A stretch of DNA of 64,000 nt from Trissonchulus latispiculum (Eukaryota; Nematoda; Enoplea; Enoplida; Ironidae), in the NCBI GenBank assembly GCA_030248195.1, contig JASAND010020355.1, forward strand, positions 88,357-152,356. Reading direction: 5' to 3'. Position numbers and translations under genes: made by a program. Of this stretch, positions 27,101 through 33,992 are shown piece after piece. The notes under the pieces were generated by a model that saw only the letters and a program-made list of their open reading frames with translations, did no database searches and was not told where the DNA came from. The first letter of the stretch is position 1; each line of letters starts with the position of its first letter.

Positions 27101-27311
27101 GAGCGTTAATCGAACCTGAGTGGTCTGACCTCCAGTCAAGCACTCTGACTACTGACCAACTCCCAAAGAAGTATGGGGGTGTTTCAAGAGCTTTGGAGCG
27201 CTCCTAATAGCTGGAAGGGCAGCTAACTAGGAGGAGCATACATTTTGCCTGCGTGAGTTTCACAGCATGCTCTTAGGAGTGGGTACTACCTTTCCTCCTA
27301 AGGATTACCAT
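1..27311 (-). CDS. Gene A: mosaic extracellular protein (CTLD-CCP-TSP1-X-F5/8C-like-kringle-CTLD), 17 exons, incomplete
   Basis: Hand-built model; the listed exons give about 678 residues before the window edge. Every listed junction has GT-AG ends and compatible phases, and most modules are bounded by phase-1 introns, as expected for shuffled extracellular domains. Predicted order: signal peptide (1-25), CTLD (about 25-166), sushi/CCP (168-225), TSP1 (227-275), a segment of unknown type (277-346), an F5/8C-like region (about 347-448), kringle-like (450-532), second CTLD (534 onward). Family knowledge suggests a secreted or membrane-anchored glycan- or protein-binding receptor; no transmembrane segment is reached. 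Exons further 3' lie outside the window. More phase-1 module exons could be hidden in the 8-kb intron between the TSP1 and X exons. I know no named protein with this exact order. Confidence 0.7.
2097..3099. mobile_element. TTAA-flanked inverted-repeat element, copy 1 (piggyBac-like, non-autonomous)
   Basis: Ends GGTGCTGGTTCGG and its reverse complement, each directly flanked by TTAA (2093-2096 and 3100-3103). TTAA duplication is the mark of piggyBac-type transposition. The 1.0-kb interior has no long ORF. It sits in an intron of gene A. Confidence 0.7.
3538..4545. mobile_element. TTAA-flanked inverted-repeat element, copy 2
   Basis: Same family and size as copy 1 (1,008 bp), ends GGTGGTGGC / reverse complement of GGTGCTGG, again flanked by TTAA (3534-3537, 4546-4549). 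It is diverged from copy 1. Its right end is about 17 bp from the donor of gene A exon 16. Confidence 0.65.
4567..4701 (-). CDS. Gene A exon 16: second CTLD, central sheet and long loop
   Basis: 44 codons, phase 2-2, between ATTACAG and GTAAGT. It encodes MDNSFYGRRSFLVHGFKSYI, then NGTWEAPWNVSENSCSM. The Gly-Thr-Trp ... Trp ... Asn-x-Cys layout is that of the CTLD long-loop region. No EPN or QPD sugar motif is seen. A TTAA-flanked transposon begins only about 17 bp beyond the donor. Confidence 0.7.
5463..5576 (-). CDS. Gene A exon 15: second CTLD, helix region
   Basis: 37 codons, phase 2-2, encoding AICQSMDEGAHLPSFVDWEQ and then AEDFINNF. Cys, Gly-Ala-x-Leu and Phe-Ile are the conserved CTLD helix landmarks. 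The donor (GTATGT) falls at the same place and phase as the intron ending exon 3 of the first CTLD, which suggests the two lectin modules arose by duplication. Confidence 0.75.
6128..6540. mobile_element. Inverted-repeat element with AACATRGG ends, copy 1
   Basis: Begins AACATGGGTCGGGTC and ends CGTTAACCTATGTT, so the terminal 8 bp are near-perfect inverted repeats. Interior has two GGGGGCTTGTACCT-like repeats and no coding frame. A reverse-oriented copy is at 19074-19499. Confidence 0.65.
7325..7925. mobile_element. Foldback element with CTAGT/GAGTC words
   Basis: Both ends carry many forward and reverse copies of short words such as CTAGTCGAGT and GCGAGT, able to fold into a large hairpin; the AT-rich middle (7570-7730) is single-copy in appearance. 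Shares the motif TTAGCTAATTTCG ... AAAAGTTTTA with the element at 12827-13449. Exact ends uncertain. Confidence 0.55.
7975..8110. repeat. GC-rich degenerate GGGCC/GCCCGA block 1
   Basis: About 130 bp of words like CGGGCTCGTGCTCGGG and GCCCGAGTCAAGGCCC inside AT-rich DNA. Similar blocks occur at 8500-8660, 21800-21925 and 31080-31235. ORFs through it are Pro/Arg/Gly-rich by composition only. Confidence 0.6.
8500..8660. repeat. GC-rich degenerate GGGCC/GCCCGA block 2
   Basis: Repeated GCCCGAGC and GGGCCGGC words, in part the reverse complement of block 1 about 400 bp away. The two blocks could form the arms of one element with the AT-rich 8110-8500 as the loop. Confidence 0.55.
8903..8969 (-). 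CDS. Gene A exon 14: second CTLD, first strand
   Basis: A 67-bp exon, phase 1 to 2, encoding LHCPHGWERGDRACYKLSS. This is the standard CTLD opening Cys-Pro-x-Gly-Trp ... Cys-Tyr. Acceptor CTTCAG and donor GTAAGT are strong, and both phases match the neighbours. Confidence 0.75.
9463..9714 (-). CDS. Gene A exon 13: kringle-like domain
   Basis: An 84-residue phase 1-1 exon. The C-terminal part, RPAPWCYTDDGFDYCFLPC, is the kringle hallmark (Pro-Trp-Cys-Tyr-Thr, then Tyr-Cys and Pro-x-Cys), and length fits the usual 80 residues. Seven to eight cysteines are present instead of six and the N-terminal half is divergent, so a kringle-related or fibronectin-II-like fold cannot be excluded. Kringles bind proteins, often through lysines. 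Acceptor TTGTAG, donor CAG|GTATCG. Confidence 0.75.
10414..10573 (-). CDS. Gene A exon 12: F5/8C-like domain, C-terminal part
   Basis: 53 codons open on the minus strand between TTTTTAG and CAG|GTCAGA, phase 0 to 1. It encodes AIFYEQMNDLIQLATSSSEV, then PIGNYSLFIKWHLTPVNIT. It follows exon 11 in phase and its phase-1 end fits the kringle exon. Two Asn-x-Ser/Thr sites agree with an extracellular location. Domain assignment is inference from the neighbouring exons. Confidence 0.5.
11364..11459 (-). CDS. Gene A exon 11: F5/8C-like domain, central part
   Basis: 32 codons, phase 0-0, with donor GTAAGT. It encodes MIYDNEFPATTVCSLNPYW and ends GKKL. The Asp-Asn, then Cys, then Pro-Tyr-Trp-Lys spacing recalls F5/8 type C and fucolectin domains, where a Trp-x-x-Asp-Leu strand follows. 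The acceptor (GGATAG) is poor in pyrimidines, so the left border could differ. Confidence 0.45.
12827..13449. mobile_element. Foldback element with GCAAGTGCG words
   Basis: Outer ends GGGGCCAATTTCAT and ATGAAATTGGCCCC are perfect inverted repeats. About 200 bp at each side is made of GCAAGTTGCGGA and CTCGCACTTGCA words in both orientations; the middle is AT-rich. No coding frame. Lies in an intron of gene A. Confidence 0.75.
13571..13623 (-). CDS. Gene A exon 10 (tentative): start of F5/8C-like domain
   Basis: 17 codons encoding VQNPRVAHSTSQKYPDA, phase 1 to 0. It resembles the opening of discoidin/fucolectin-type jellyrolls (Ala-x-Ser-Ser/Thr, then an Ala-x-Asp-Asn start of the next strand). 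The TTTCTCAG acceptor is strong but the GTTCCA donor is weak; a better donor at the next GT gives the wrong phase. It fills a phase gap between exons 9 and 11. Confidence 0.35.
14492..14595 (-). CDS. Gene A exon 9: domain X, second half (unrecognised)
   Basis: 34 codons, phase 2 to 1, between TTGCAG and GTAGGT. It encodes ELDENECACSQRDYRLKLHL and continues to RWNIRPV. The other two frames contain stops, so the phase is forced and matches exon 8. It holds the pair C-A-C. Together exons 8 and 9 make a phase 1-1 module of about 70 residues whose family I cannot name. Confidence 0.5.
15470..15575 (-). CDS. Gene A exon 8: domain X, first half (unrecognised)
   Basis: 34 codons with good splice sites (CTACAG acceptor, GTAAGT donor), phase 1 to 2. 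It encodes TYTDDYVLLLNKSVQIDQTL followed by SYQPTEKF. No family recognised. It is included because it is open, has consensus borders, follows the phase-1 TSP1 exon, and its unusual phase-2 end is matched exactly by the next exon. It lies near DNA resembling the TTAA elements, which lowers confidence. Confidence 0.5.
16140..18960. other. A-rich, strand-biased intron DNA, no gene; possible decayed LTR element
   Basis: The plus strand is strongly A-rich and poor in G and T from about 16500 to 18950, with no credible ORF. Two points, near 16510 and 17712, read on the minus strand as a purine run (CAGGGGATAA, CCGGGGGATAGGA) followed by TG, as at a polypurine tract and LTR start. The 14-mer TGTTAAATACTCGC recurs at 16490 and 18963. 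No reverse transcriptase remains, so this is weak. Confidence 0.3.
19074..19499. mobile_element. Inverted-repeat element with AACATAGG ends, copy 2 (reverse orientation)
   Basis: Starts AACATAGGTTAACGCGGGGG and ends GACCCTATGTT; the interior matches copy 1 read on the opposite strand (ACAAGGTACAAGCCCTG, AAAATGGCCAAGGG). The apparent ORFs inside are not genes. Confidence 0.65.
21800..21925. repeat. GC-rich degenerate GGGCC block 3
   Basis: GGCTCGGGCCGTCC, CTCGGGCCGAGCC and similar words in AT-rich surroundings; same family as the blocks near 8 kb. Confidence 0.5.
22237..22412. mobile_element. Small foldback element with GAGTTAAA words
   Basis: Begins GAGGGCATTTCCGCGCG and ends CGAAAAGGCCCTAA, with GAGTTAA / TTAACTC repeated in both orientations between. 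No coding frame. Confidence 0.5.
23028..23315. mobile_element. Foldback element with GGGTTGAG/CAACCC words
   Basis: Starts GGGCCAGTGTTATTAAAA, ends TTGATAACATGGCCC (imperfect inverted ends). Inside, GGGTTGAGTTCAACCC-type words recur in both orientations. 288 bp, no ORF. Confidence 0.7.
23559..23708 (-). CDS. Gene A exon 7: thrombospondin type 1 repeat
   Basis: A 50-residue module in one phase 1-1 exon. CKFGDWSEFTSCTVTCGTG shows the Trp-Ser, Cys-x-x-Thr-Cys-Gly core, followed by MRRYR and three more cysteines (six in all). Length and cysteine spacing match the TSP1 family, which binds glycosaminoglycans and proteins in extracellular matrix. Acceptor TTTACAG, donor GTAATG. Confidence 0.9.
23930..24128 (-). 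mobile_element. SINE copy, reverse orientation
   Basis: Reverse complement of the SINE interior at 28.5-28.8 kb: shared stretches include the GGCAATTTACCGAG core, GTCAAGGGGTG and GTGGAGCTACCACAG. Lies in the intron between the CCP and TSP1 exons of gene A. Confidence 0.6.
24451..24627 (-). CDS. Gene A exon 6: sushi/CCP domain
   Basis: A 59-residue exon, phase 1-1, encoding one complete sushi (complement control protein) module. Visible landmarks are GCAGTRSMENGVVSG, then FQCNHGYKLVPADG, VCINGNW and a final PFC: four cysteines plus the conserved Asn-Gly, Gly-Tyr and Trp. Splice sites are TTATAG and GTATGG. Sushi modules mediate protein-protein contacts on extracellular receptors. Confidence 0.9.
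24795..24890 (+). repeat. tRNA-like repeat fragment
   Basis: Contains a GGTTCGATTCCCACCA box B-like T-arm and a TAGCTGTTAGCTGA box A-like part, but no cloverleaf with a paired acceptor stem. Best read as a tRNA-derived short interspersed repeat, not a tRNA gene. Confidence 0.35.
25081..25281 (-). CDS. Gene A exon 5: first CTLD, C-terminal half
   Basis: 67 residues, phase 1-1. Four or more cysteines are seen, and AWRPCEEVTNQTFFCFIPN matches the usual CTLD ending (Trp, Cys, then Phe-x-Cys). The middle part with NCLFYLGPD lacks the common WIGL signature, so this is a divergent CTLD. Acceptor is TTTCAG and donor GTTAGT. Confidence 0.7.
25491..25549 (-). CDS. Gene A exon 4: first CTLD, central loop
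   Basis: A 59-bp exon (19 codons, phase 2 to 1) between TTTTAG and GTAAGT. It encodes QHGISSTWGLAPETVLEDQ. I inferred it because exons 3 and 5 have incompatible phases, and this exon is the one between them that restores the frame. It sits where a CTLD carries its variable long loop. Confidence 0.65.
26090..26267 (-). CDS. Gene A exon 3: first C-type lectin-like domain, N-terminal half
   Basis: 58 codons (residues 22-79), phase 1 to 2. Typical CTLD signatures are visible: a Cys-x-x-Gly-Trp start (CESGWTDVSFGC), then EACRDLHADAMFPIVRNDN with the conserved Cys and the following Glu-x-x-x-Ile helix. Acceptor AGCAG and donor GTACGT flank it. CTLDs fold into a glycan- or protein-binding scaffold. 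The canonical calcium-site motifs (EPN or QPD) are not seen in this or the next two exons, so calcium-dependent sugar binding is not supported. Confidence 0.8.
26868..26906 (-). CDS. Gene A exon 2: hydrophobic core of signal peptide
   Basis: A 39-bp exon between a TTGCAG acceptor and a GTAAGA donor, encoding LLFLLWCSWFVG in phase 1-1. The hydrophobic run followed by GESAS and the first CTLD cysteine is what a secretory signal and cleavage region should look like. The frame is fixed by the downstream CTLD exon. Confidence 0.6.
27105..27178 (-). repeat. tRNA-like repeat fragment
   Basis: On the minus strand, GGGAGTTGGTCAGTAGTC is followed at tRNA-like spacing by CAGGTTCGATTAACGC, resembling box A and box B of a tRNA promoter. 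The acceptor stem does not pair, so it is a SINE head or tRNA relic. Confidence 0.35.
27290..27311 (-). CDS. Gene A exon 1 (tentative): start codon and n-region of signal peptide
   Basis: Seven codons, MVILRRK, then one base before a GTAGTA donor. Joined to the next exon it gives a textbook signal peptide: basic RRK, then a hydrophobic core LLFLLWCSWFV. I chose it because phase, donor and charge pattern all fit and it is the nearest suitable ATG. The exon is only 22 bp and lies in repeat-like DNA, so another upstream first exon is possible. Confidence 0.4.
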
Positions 27312-28479
27312 GTGATCGATCAACTGTTCGTAATCAAATGAAGCAAGGATAATCCACTTCTGTTGAAAGAAGCAGGTACCTAATTATAGCCGACGGAAAA
27401 CTGTTAAAATATCTATATACTATATAATAGGGATAATATATATAATACTATAATATATAATACTATAATAGTAAACAGTAATGGAACCGGGTCATTTAGG
27501 CTTGACCCGATGACCCGGTTTTTTTGGAAATCCAAAAACATTGATTTTGGCGAAGAATTCTAATTCTCATCTTCTTCCCGAAAAGAATGACTATCAAGTA
27601 GTTTTTTAAACATATTTACTAAGACCATTTTGTAAATTGTAAATGGAGAGATGTGATCTGCTACGTGATGGTGCGCTTGATCAACTAAAAGTTAAGTTAA
27701 ACTTTATTTAGAATATTAACTTAGATTTTATGTCCAGCCAAAAATTTATACTCATGACCGCGTTTGAGATACAAGAATCAGGTTTTGGCAACAGATCAAT
27801 TAAGTAGTTTAAAATATCTTTTGTTCCATATCCTTTTGGTTTAGTTTACCGTTTAGCAGAACGTGCTACCAATACCTTTGATACGATGTTATACGTAAAA
27901 CCGTAATCTTTCCAGTGTCTTCAAAATACACTTGACTCAGACTAGCCATTTAGCCCTGTCGTCCACTTAGAATGACCGATATATAAAATATATAATTAGC
28001 ATAAGCGTAAAACTGATTGTGAGGTTGCTGGGCACCATGTACTTTATTTTAAGCCAAAAAGAAAGACTACATAAGCATGGAAAGTAACAAAGTTGGAATA
28101 CTATTTCTGGCTGATTTGGACCTGATTTATTGCTATATCTTGGAAAATCTTTTTCATGGAAAATCTTTCAAATGGATATAACTGGGAAAGGAGAGTGGAG
28201 CGGAAGCGTGGAGCGATAGATATCTAACCACAAGCTGACTAAAGGCTTTGGAATGCTAAAACGAGCTAAGTCGATCCACTCGTTGTGACTAGACTCGGTT
28301 ACAAAAATAATTTGTATTGACTATAGATCAATATAAATCAAGATTAATTGAGTTAGAGTGCACTAATGTGCTTCAGGACTTATTACAAACATGAATCTTA
28401 TCTTCAGAGACCTTATTATAAACTAACACAAAGCTATTGAGCTTATTTAGCAGCGTTGTATGCCGTCTTCAAATGACAG

Positions 28480-28940
28480 TTCTTTTACGCTGAGCACAGG
28501 TCGATCAGAGAGGAATGCTGATTGTACTCTCTGCACACATCGACCACAAACACGAAAGTCTAGATCCGAAGGATCTGAAATTGAACAATCGATCTACTCT
28601 GATCATTGTTCACTCCGGCTTCAAACTGGAGCCGCACTCTAGTCCTCTAGGGGAAACCCTGGACTTCCCACCTTTGGCAATTTACCGAGAATGTCAAGGG
28701 GTGGCCGCCTGCGAGGTGGAGCTACCACAGGACCTCCATTACGGTGAAAGTAATGGACGTACTGACAGCCTTGTAGAACACCTCGGATAATTGCTACTGC
28801 AGTTATTCAGTGTCAGCTACCCCACCACCCAGACAAAATTCAAAAACTGCTGACACTACCCCTAACCGGCGTACCGACTGGGGTGAGGTGGCTGTAAAAA
28901 AAAATTGTAAATGTAAATGTAAATGTAAATGCAGAAATGA
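28480..28940 (+). mobile_element. SINE copy with (TAAATG)n tail
   Basis: Shares about 230 bp with the copy at 33655 (GGCAATTTACCGA to GGGGTGAGGTGGCTGTAAA). After the A-run comes a short TGTAAA repeat, a usual SINE tail. The 5' end is uncertain. ORFs here are not host genes. Confidence 0.6.
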
Positions 28941-29019
28941 GTTGGCAAAACCAATAATTTATCAGTCTGTGAAATTTTACATTGTCATCTGTGATGTCGA
29001 AAAACACTGAGTACCTTAA

Positions 29020-29382
29020 AGCCTGGTTCACACTGGTGTCTTATGTCTTATGTCTTATGTCTTTTGTCTTATGTCTTATGTCTTAAGGCGTTCACACTGA
29101 TGTTTTATATCTTATGTCTTATGTCTTTTTGTCTTAAGACAGACTTGGGCCAGGCTCAACTTTTGTCTTATGTCTTAAGAGATAAACCAATCACATTGCA
29201 GCTAATGTAGTCAAGTCATTGTCAAGTTCATTGGCTGAAAGATTCAAATGTGCCGCCTACGACAAGAGACATAAGACAGCAGTATGAACGGTTCTGTCTT
29301 AAGACATAAAACATAAGACATACGACATAGCACAAAAGACAAAAGACATAAGACATAAGACAGCAGTGTGAACCAGGCTTAA
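29020..29382. mobile_element. Inverted-repeat element with GTCTTAT tandem words
   Basis: Ends AGCCTGGTTCACACTG and CAGTGTGAACCAGGC are inverted repeats next to TTAA. Subterminal arrays of GTCTTAT (left) and ATAAGAC (right) heptamers point toward each other. About 360 bp; no gene. Confidence 0.75.
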
Positions 29383-29869
29383 GAATTTGGTTTCTTGTTT
29401 TGTATTGAGTATAATTTGTTCAGTATCTTCAAAAATTGCCTTGGTGGCAAAAATAATCTGTGAACTATATATACTTCTACGTAGGTTCATATACTTCTAC
29501 ATACAATAGTCATTGAACTGATAAAACTAAACTGTAATCTGCTGGATACTAGATTTAAATTAACCGCAAGCTGCAAAAATACGCAAGAGCAAAATATATA
29601 TTTAAAAAAATGAGCATATCAATATAGCACACTGAATAAAAGTTAAACCTATAGTACGACCAAAAATGTGTGTACAAACTTCGACCGTTTATAGCAGATT
29701 AACCTTTGGAGTAAATCCCAACAATGTATATATTTTAAAATCCTCAGAAACCAGAGATTTCGACAATTCTGAAAAATCCGGAAATCCGGGTTTCATTCAC
29801 AAAAAATCTAAAATTTTTAGTGTTTCGCCCAATTTGTCTCTCAATCAAAATTTTGTTTTTACGATCGAA

Positions 29870-30625
29870 TAGAGCTGGTCCCGCTGCATATTTTTGCTCC
29901 CAGATATTTTTTACGAAAATGTACTTAATTTCCGGGATTCCGGGTTTTCAAAATTTCCGGATTTTAAAAATTTTCTCCAATACCCACAAGATGGGCATCA
30001 TTCGAAAGCTCTTATCGGGCTGAACAACTTTTGTAATAGAATGAACTCTTGAAAACGCACGCAATTCCCGGAATTCGAGAAAACCGGATATTCCGGATTT
30101 TAAAAACTTTCTCCAATACCCCACAATATGGATATCATTCGAATGCTCTCAATGAGCTGAACAAATCTTGTAATAGAACTAATGTCTGAAAGCGCACCCA
30201 ATTCCCGAAATTCACGAATTCCGGATTTCAATCTAGCTTAGAAGGTATTAGCGAAATCCGAGAACTGGGCTCATTTCTGCAAGTTGGTTCTATTACAAGA
30301 TTTGTTCAGCTCATCAAGAGCTTTCGAATGATACCCATAATGTGGGGCATTGGAGAAAATTTTTAAAATCCGGAAAATCCGGTTTTCTCGAATTCCGGGA
30401 ATTGTGTGCATTTTCAAGAGTTCATCCCATTACAAAAGTTGTACAGCTCGATAAGAGCTTTCGAATGATACCCTTCTTGTGGGTATTGGAGAAAATTTTT
30501 TAAATCCGGAAATTTTGAAAACCCGTTATTCCGGAAACTTGCTGCATTTTCGTTTTAGTTTCGATATCCAGAAAGTTCTAAAATTTGTGGTAAATTCAGA
30601 AAACCGGGGTCGAAGTTCTTGACCC
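29870..30625. repeat. Large imperfect inverted repeat
   Basis: The left half (29.87-30.24 kb) and right half (30.26-30.62 kb) are reverse complements in long blocks such as TCCAATACCCACAAG and ATCATTCGAAAGCTCTTATC. Each arm itself contains two diverged units, so the structure is a tandem duplication inside a palindrome. It would form a hairpin of about 350 bp arms. Confidence 0.65.
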
Positions 30626-31079
30626 GATGATCCGGTCCGAAAAGTTACACGAACTGACACGGTTACATCGCTGGTGTTAACTTAGCATTACTTAAGAAAA
30701 TTTTAAAAAACGATTTGCTAACTTGAAACTTGAAAGCTCTCAACTTACACATTCTCTGAGAGTCAAATGTAAAGCAAGCCATATATTTTCAAGTCAAAAC
30801 ATTCTATAACAGACGAAATATCTGTTGAGCCACTATACACGATTAAAGGTTAAATATTTTAGATTTGAGAAAGATAAGCGAAATGATTCTAAAGTTTTGC
30901 AGCAGGGAGACTAACTTTACATCGAATTATGACTTTCAACGAGAGGAAACTAAACTTTTCGAAATAACGGAAACTCCTAAAAAAGGTACACTTAACAATA
31001 CCAAATCCACTTCCCAAGTTTTCTACCTCTGGCAAAGCCTGCCCATTCAGTAGGGTCGTACCCAGGCTACCCAGGAAAA

Positions 31080-31235
31080 TTTGGTGCTGAGCCCGCCGCG
31101 GCTCAGGCTGAAAGCCCGGCCAGCTACCAGGACCGGTTTTGGAGGCCTGGCCCACCGGGCCTACCGGCCCCGGCCAGGGCTTTAGGCCGGGCCTAGAAGT
31201 CGGATCTTTGCTCCGGACCCTGGCCCGGGCCCGGC
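31080..31235. repeat. GC-rich degenerate GGCCC block 4
   Basis: Words such as GGCCCGGGCCCGGC and GGCCTGGCCCACCGGGCC in AT-rich surroundings, like the blocks at 8.0, 8.5 and 21.8 kb. Confidence 0.5.
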
Positions 31236-31813
31236 AATTTTTTATGAAAACAACCCTACCAGACAAAACCTAGAAGAGTAGCCAACTACCGGCACAACGA
31301 CACACAATAATTTATTTAAAACACAATGGAAGTTTTACTTCAATAAAGTTACGTGTATACTTTTTTCAAACACTGACTGGAACACTACGTACACAGAAAG
31401 CCACTTCACAAAAACTGATGAGAGAGATGCGCAAAAGAGGACACCAAAAACGACAAAACGAAGACAAAAGACGACAGAAAAAAACAGCAAAATGGAGAAA
31501 AACAACACTCAACAACAGCACTGTAGTAGTCAATTAAATATCCAGCACGAGAAGGAACAGATAGTGTAGTGTAAATAATAGTAGTATAGTCAATCGTAGC
31601 ACAATACACGCACGTCAATATATCTTGTGTGGTATATAGCAGCAGCAAAAGTACGTCTGTAATGTAAAGTATGTAACAATGACCATAGAAAACAAAAAAC
31701 CCCAGAAATGCCACAAATGCAAAAAAATACTGCAACTCGCAGGCAAACTGCTAGGAAATTGCTCCAGATATTGACAATTAAATTCAATTAAAATTTATTT
31801 AAATTATTATTAC

Positions 31814-32163
31814 TAATGATGGGTACCGGATATTTTTCATAACCGGTTATCCGCCTATTAAAAACTTCAGTTCAAGAAAATTATTCGATTTCTATTAAAA
31901 TTTAAATTCATTTCAATTTTGATTTTTCGCTGCGCTGTTAATTTCTATCATCAAGCCAAGCTACAATCTTGGCTTCTGAAACACTTTCAAGAGAACGTTT
32001 TGAAAATACATTTTTAAAGTTTTCAAATTTTGGTGAAAAATTTACCAGTTTTTCACTACTTAATTTGAAATGTAAAAGGATATTCGGATATTTTTCTCAA
32101 ATCCGAAATATATATTATGTGAAGATTAAAACTAATTATCCGGATACCCAGTGCCCATCGATA
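31814..32163. mobile_element. hAT-like non-autonomous element, degenerate copy
   Basis: Begins TAATGATGGGTACCGG and ends GTGCCCATCGATA, imperfect versions of the ends at 43000-43373, with ATCCGGATA words inside. No coding frame. Confidence 0.5.
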
Positions 32164-33654
32164 AGATATCACAATTTGTCAAAGTCATCAAATTTGATCA
32201 AAATGTCTAAATTAACACTGAGCAATTTACAAAACAATCCACTACTTATTTCCGACTAAAGACAGGACAGCACGAAAAACGATAAAACGTATTAAAGACG
32301 ACAATAAACTCAAACTCAAAAGAGATGAAGAGTTTGAAAAGCTAAAACTTGTCACGTGGCGAGGTTCAACCCGCCATATAGTGTTGGAAATCGGTGTTGC
32401 AGTAAGTAAAACTCAAAAATAAGTTCGACTAAATAACCAGCAGCTGCCACCTCCAATTAGGCAATTCAGTCCAAAACATGCGCTTAGCAGGCCAGCAAAG
32501 ACAAACGTAGAAAACACCCCTTCCCCCCATATAGTGCTCAAGAAACACACGTACTATTGAAATAAAGCAAGATCTATCAAGGACGATTTAACCAAATATT
32601 AACCAAATCAACTATAGTAGAGATATATTTCTAGATGCATTTCTATAAGAAACACTGAGAAACAAAAAAGATAGTAGACGGATTAACATACCATACAGTG
32701 GACGGGGTGGGAAGGGATAGGGGGAAATTTTAAGTTTACAAAAAGTGATGCACCAAAATTTTCCATTTTTCAAAAGTTCAAAAGAGACACAATAATATAG
32801 AAAAATAAATGTCACAGCTAAATTTTCGGCTTTAAACAACAGATAAAAGCATATAAAATAAGAAAACCCGGGTAAGCATCAAATTGTTCTAAAAATACTT
32901 CTTCTAGAAACAAGGGGGATGAAAGCTAAAACTGGACGTTAAAATTAGAAATAGTGGACCGAACGCAACGAAACAAGAAAGTAAGAAGAAAACCACGTGC
33001 AGTCAAACTTCATGCAGTGGACAGGGGAGCCAGTTGTTTTGTACTACTGGATTAAAGCTTTCCCGGAATAACATATTATGTAATAGGTCAATTAGTTAAG
33101 TTAAGAAAACAATGCTCATATTTAATTTTTGTTGGAAAAATCAAGAAAGTTATATCACTTTATGTAATATCGCTTTCGAAATGAAAATGTCTATGTATAT
33201 GCGTACAACACGTTGGTGCAAAACTCATTTACACATAATGTTTTACCAGCAGATGTAAAGCTGGAAAAGAAATCCCAAATTTCTATTTTTCAATTTTCAA
33301 ATTTTCAAATTCCTCACCCACCGGTACAAAATGACACTCTAAGAGTAAGAATTTCAGCACCTGAAAACTGGACACATTCAATTTCTGTTAAATTAAACTT
33401 AAGATTTTTAAGTTAAATTTAAATTAATTTAAGTTAAATCAGTTAGAATTTGACATACTTTTCATCCGACAAACACTGCCCATTGCTCCCAACCCCAAAT
33501 CATTGCCGATTTTAATTTGATCATAAACAATTTAGCTGCCAAATAATTTAGAAAACACTGAACTTGAAACATGCAAAACCTAGAAGCAATTTTGACTGAC
33601 GAAAAAATTAAATTAGAATTGAAGTAGATGAAAGTAGAATTAAATAAAGGAAGC

Positions 33655-33992
33655 GAACCTCCCGTAGCGCAGTGGTTTCTTGCTGCGCTACAAGTGGAGA
33701 ATCATGTCAAGTCTAGAGCTTGAACAAAAAATAAGCCCTAGCACCGTATTTCAAATATCCCTCCTGGGCAATTTACCGATGTCAAGGGGTGGCCGCCTGC
33801 TTGGTGGAGCTACCACAGCATCTCCATTACGGTGGACGTAATGGACGTACTGATAGCCTTGTAGAACACCTCGGGTAATTGCTATGACAATTTTATTCAG
33901 TGTCAGCATCCCCCTTCCCTCAAAAATGCATACGTTCTTACGCTTGCACTACCCCTAACCGGAGCACCGACTGGGGTGAGGTGGCTGTAAAA
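33655..33992 (+). mobile_element. tRNA-derived SINE with 13-bp target duplication
   Basis: A 338-bp element flanked by perfect direct repeats AAATAAAGGAAGC (33642-33654 and 33993-34005). The head has TAGCGCAGTGG, a perfect box A, within a tRNA-like 5' end; the tail is a short A-run. Target duplication length fits LINE-mediated insertion. Confidence 0.8.

Noticed and set aside
28460..28790. Plus-strand ORFs of 60-91 residues
   Set aside because: They lie inside a SINE copy.
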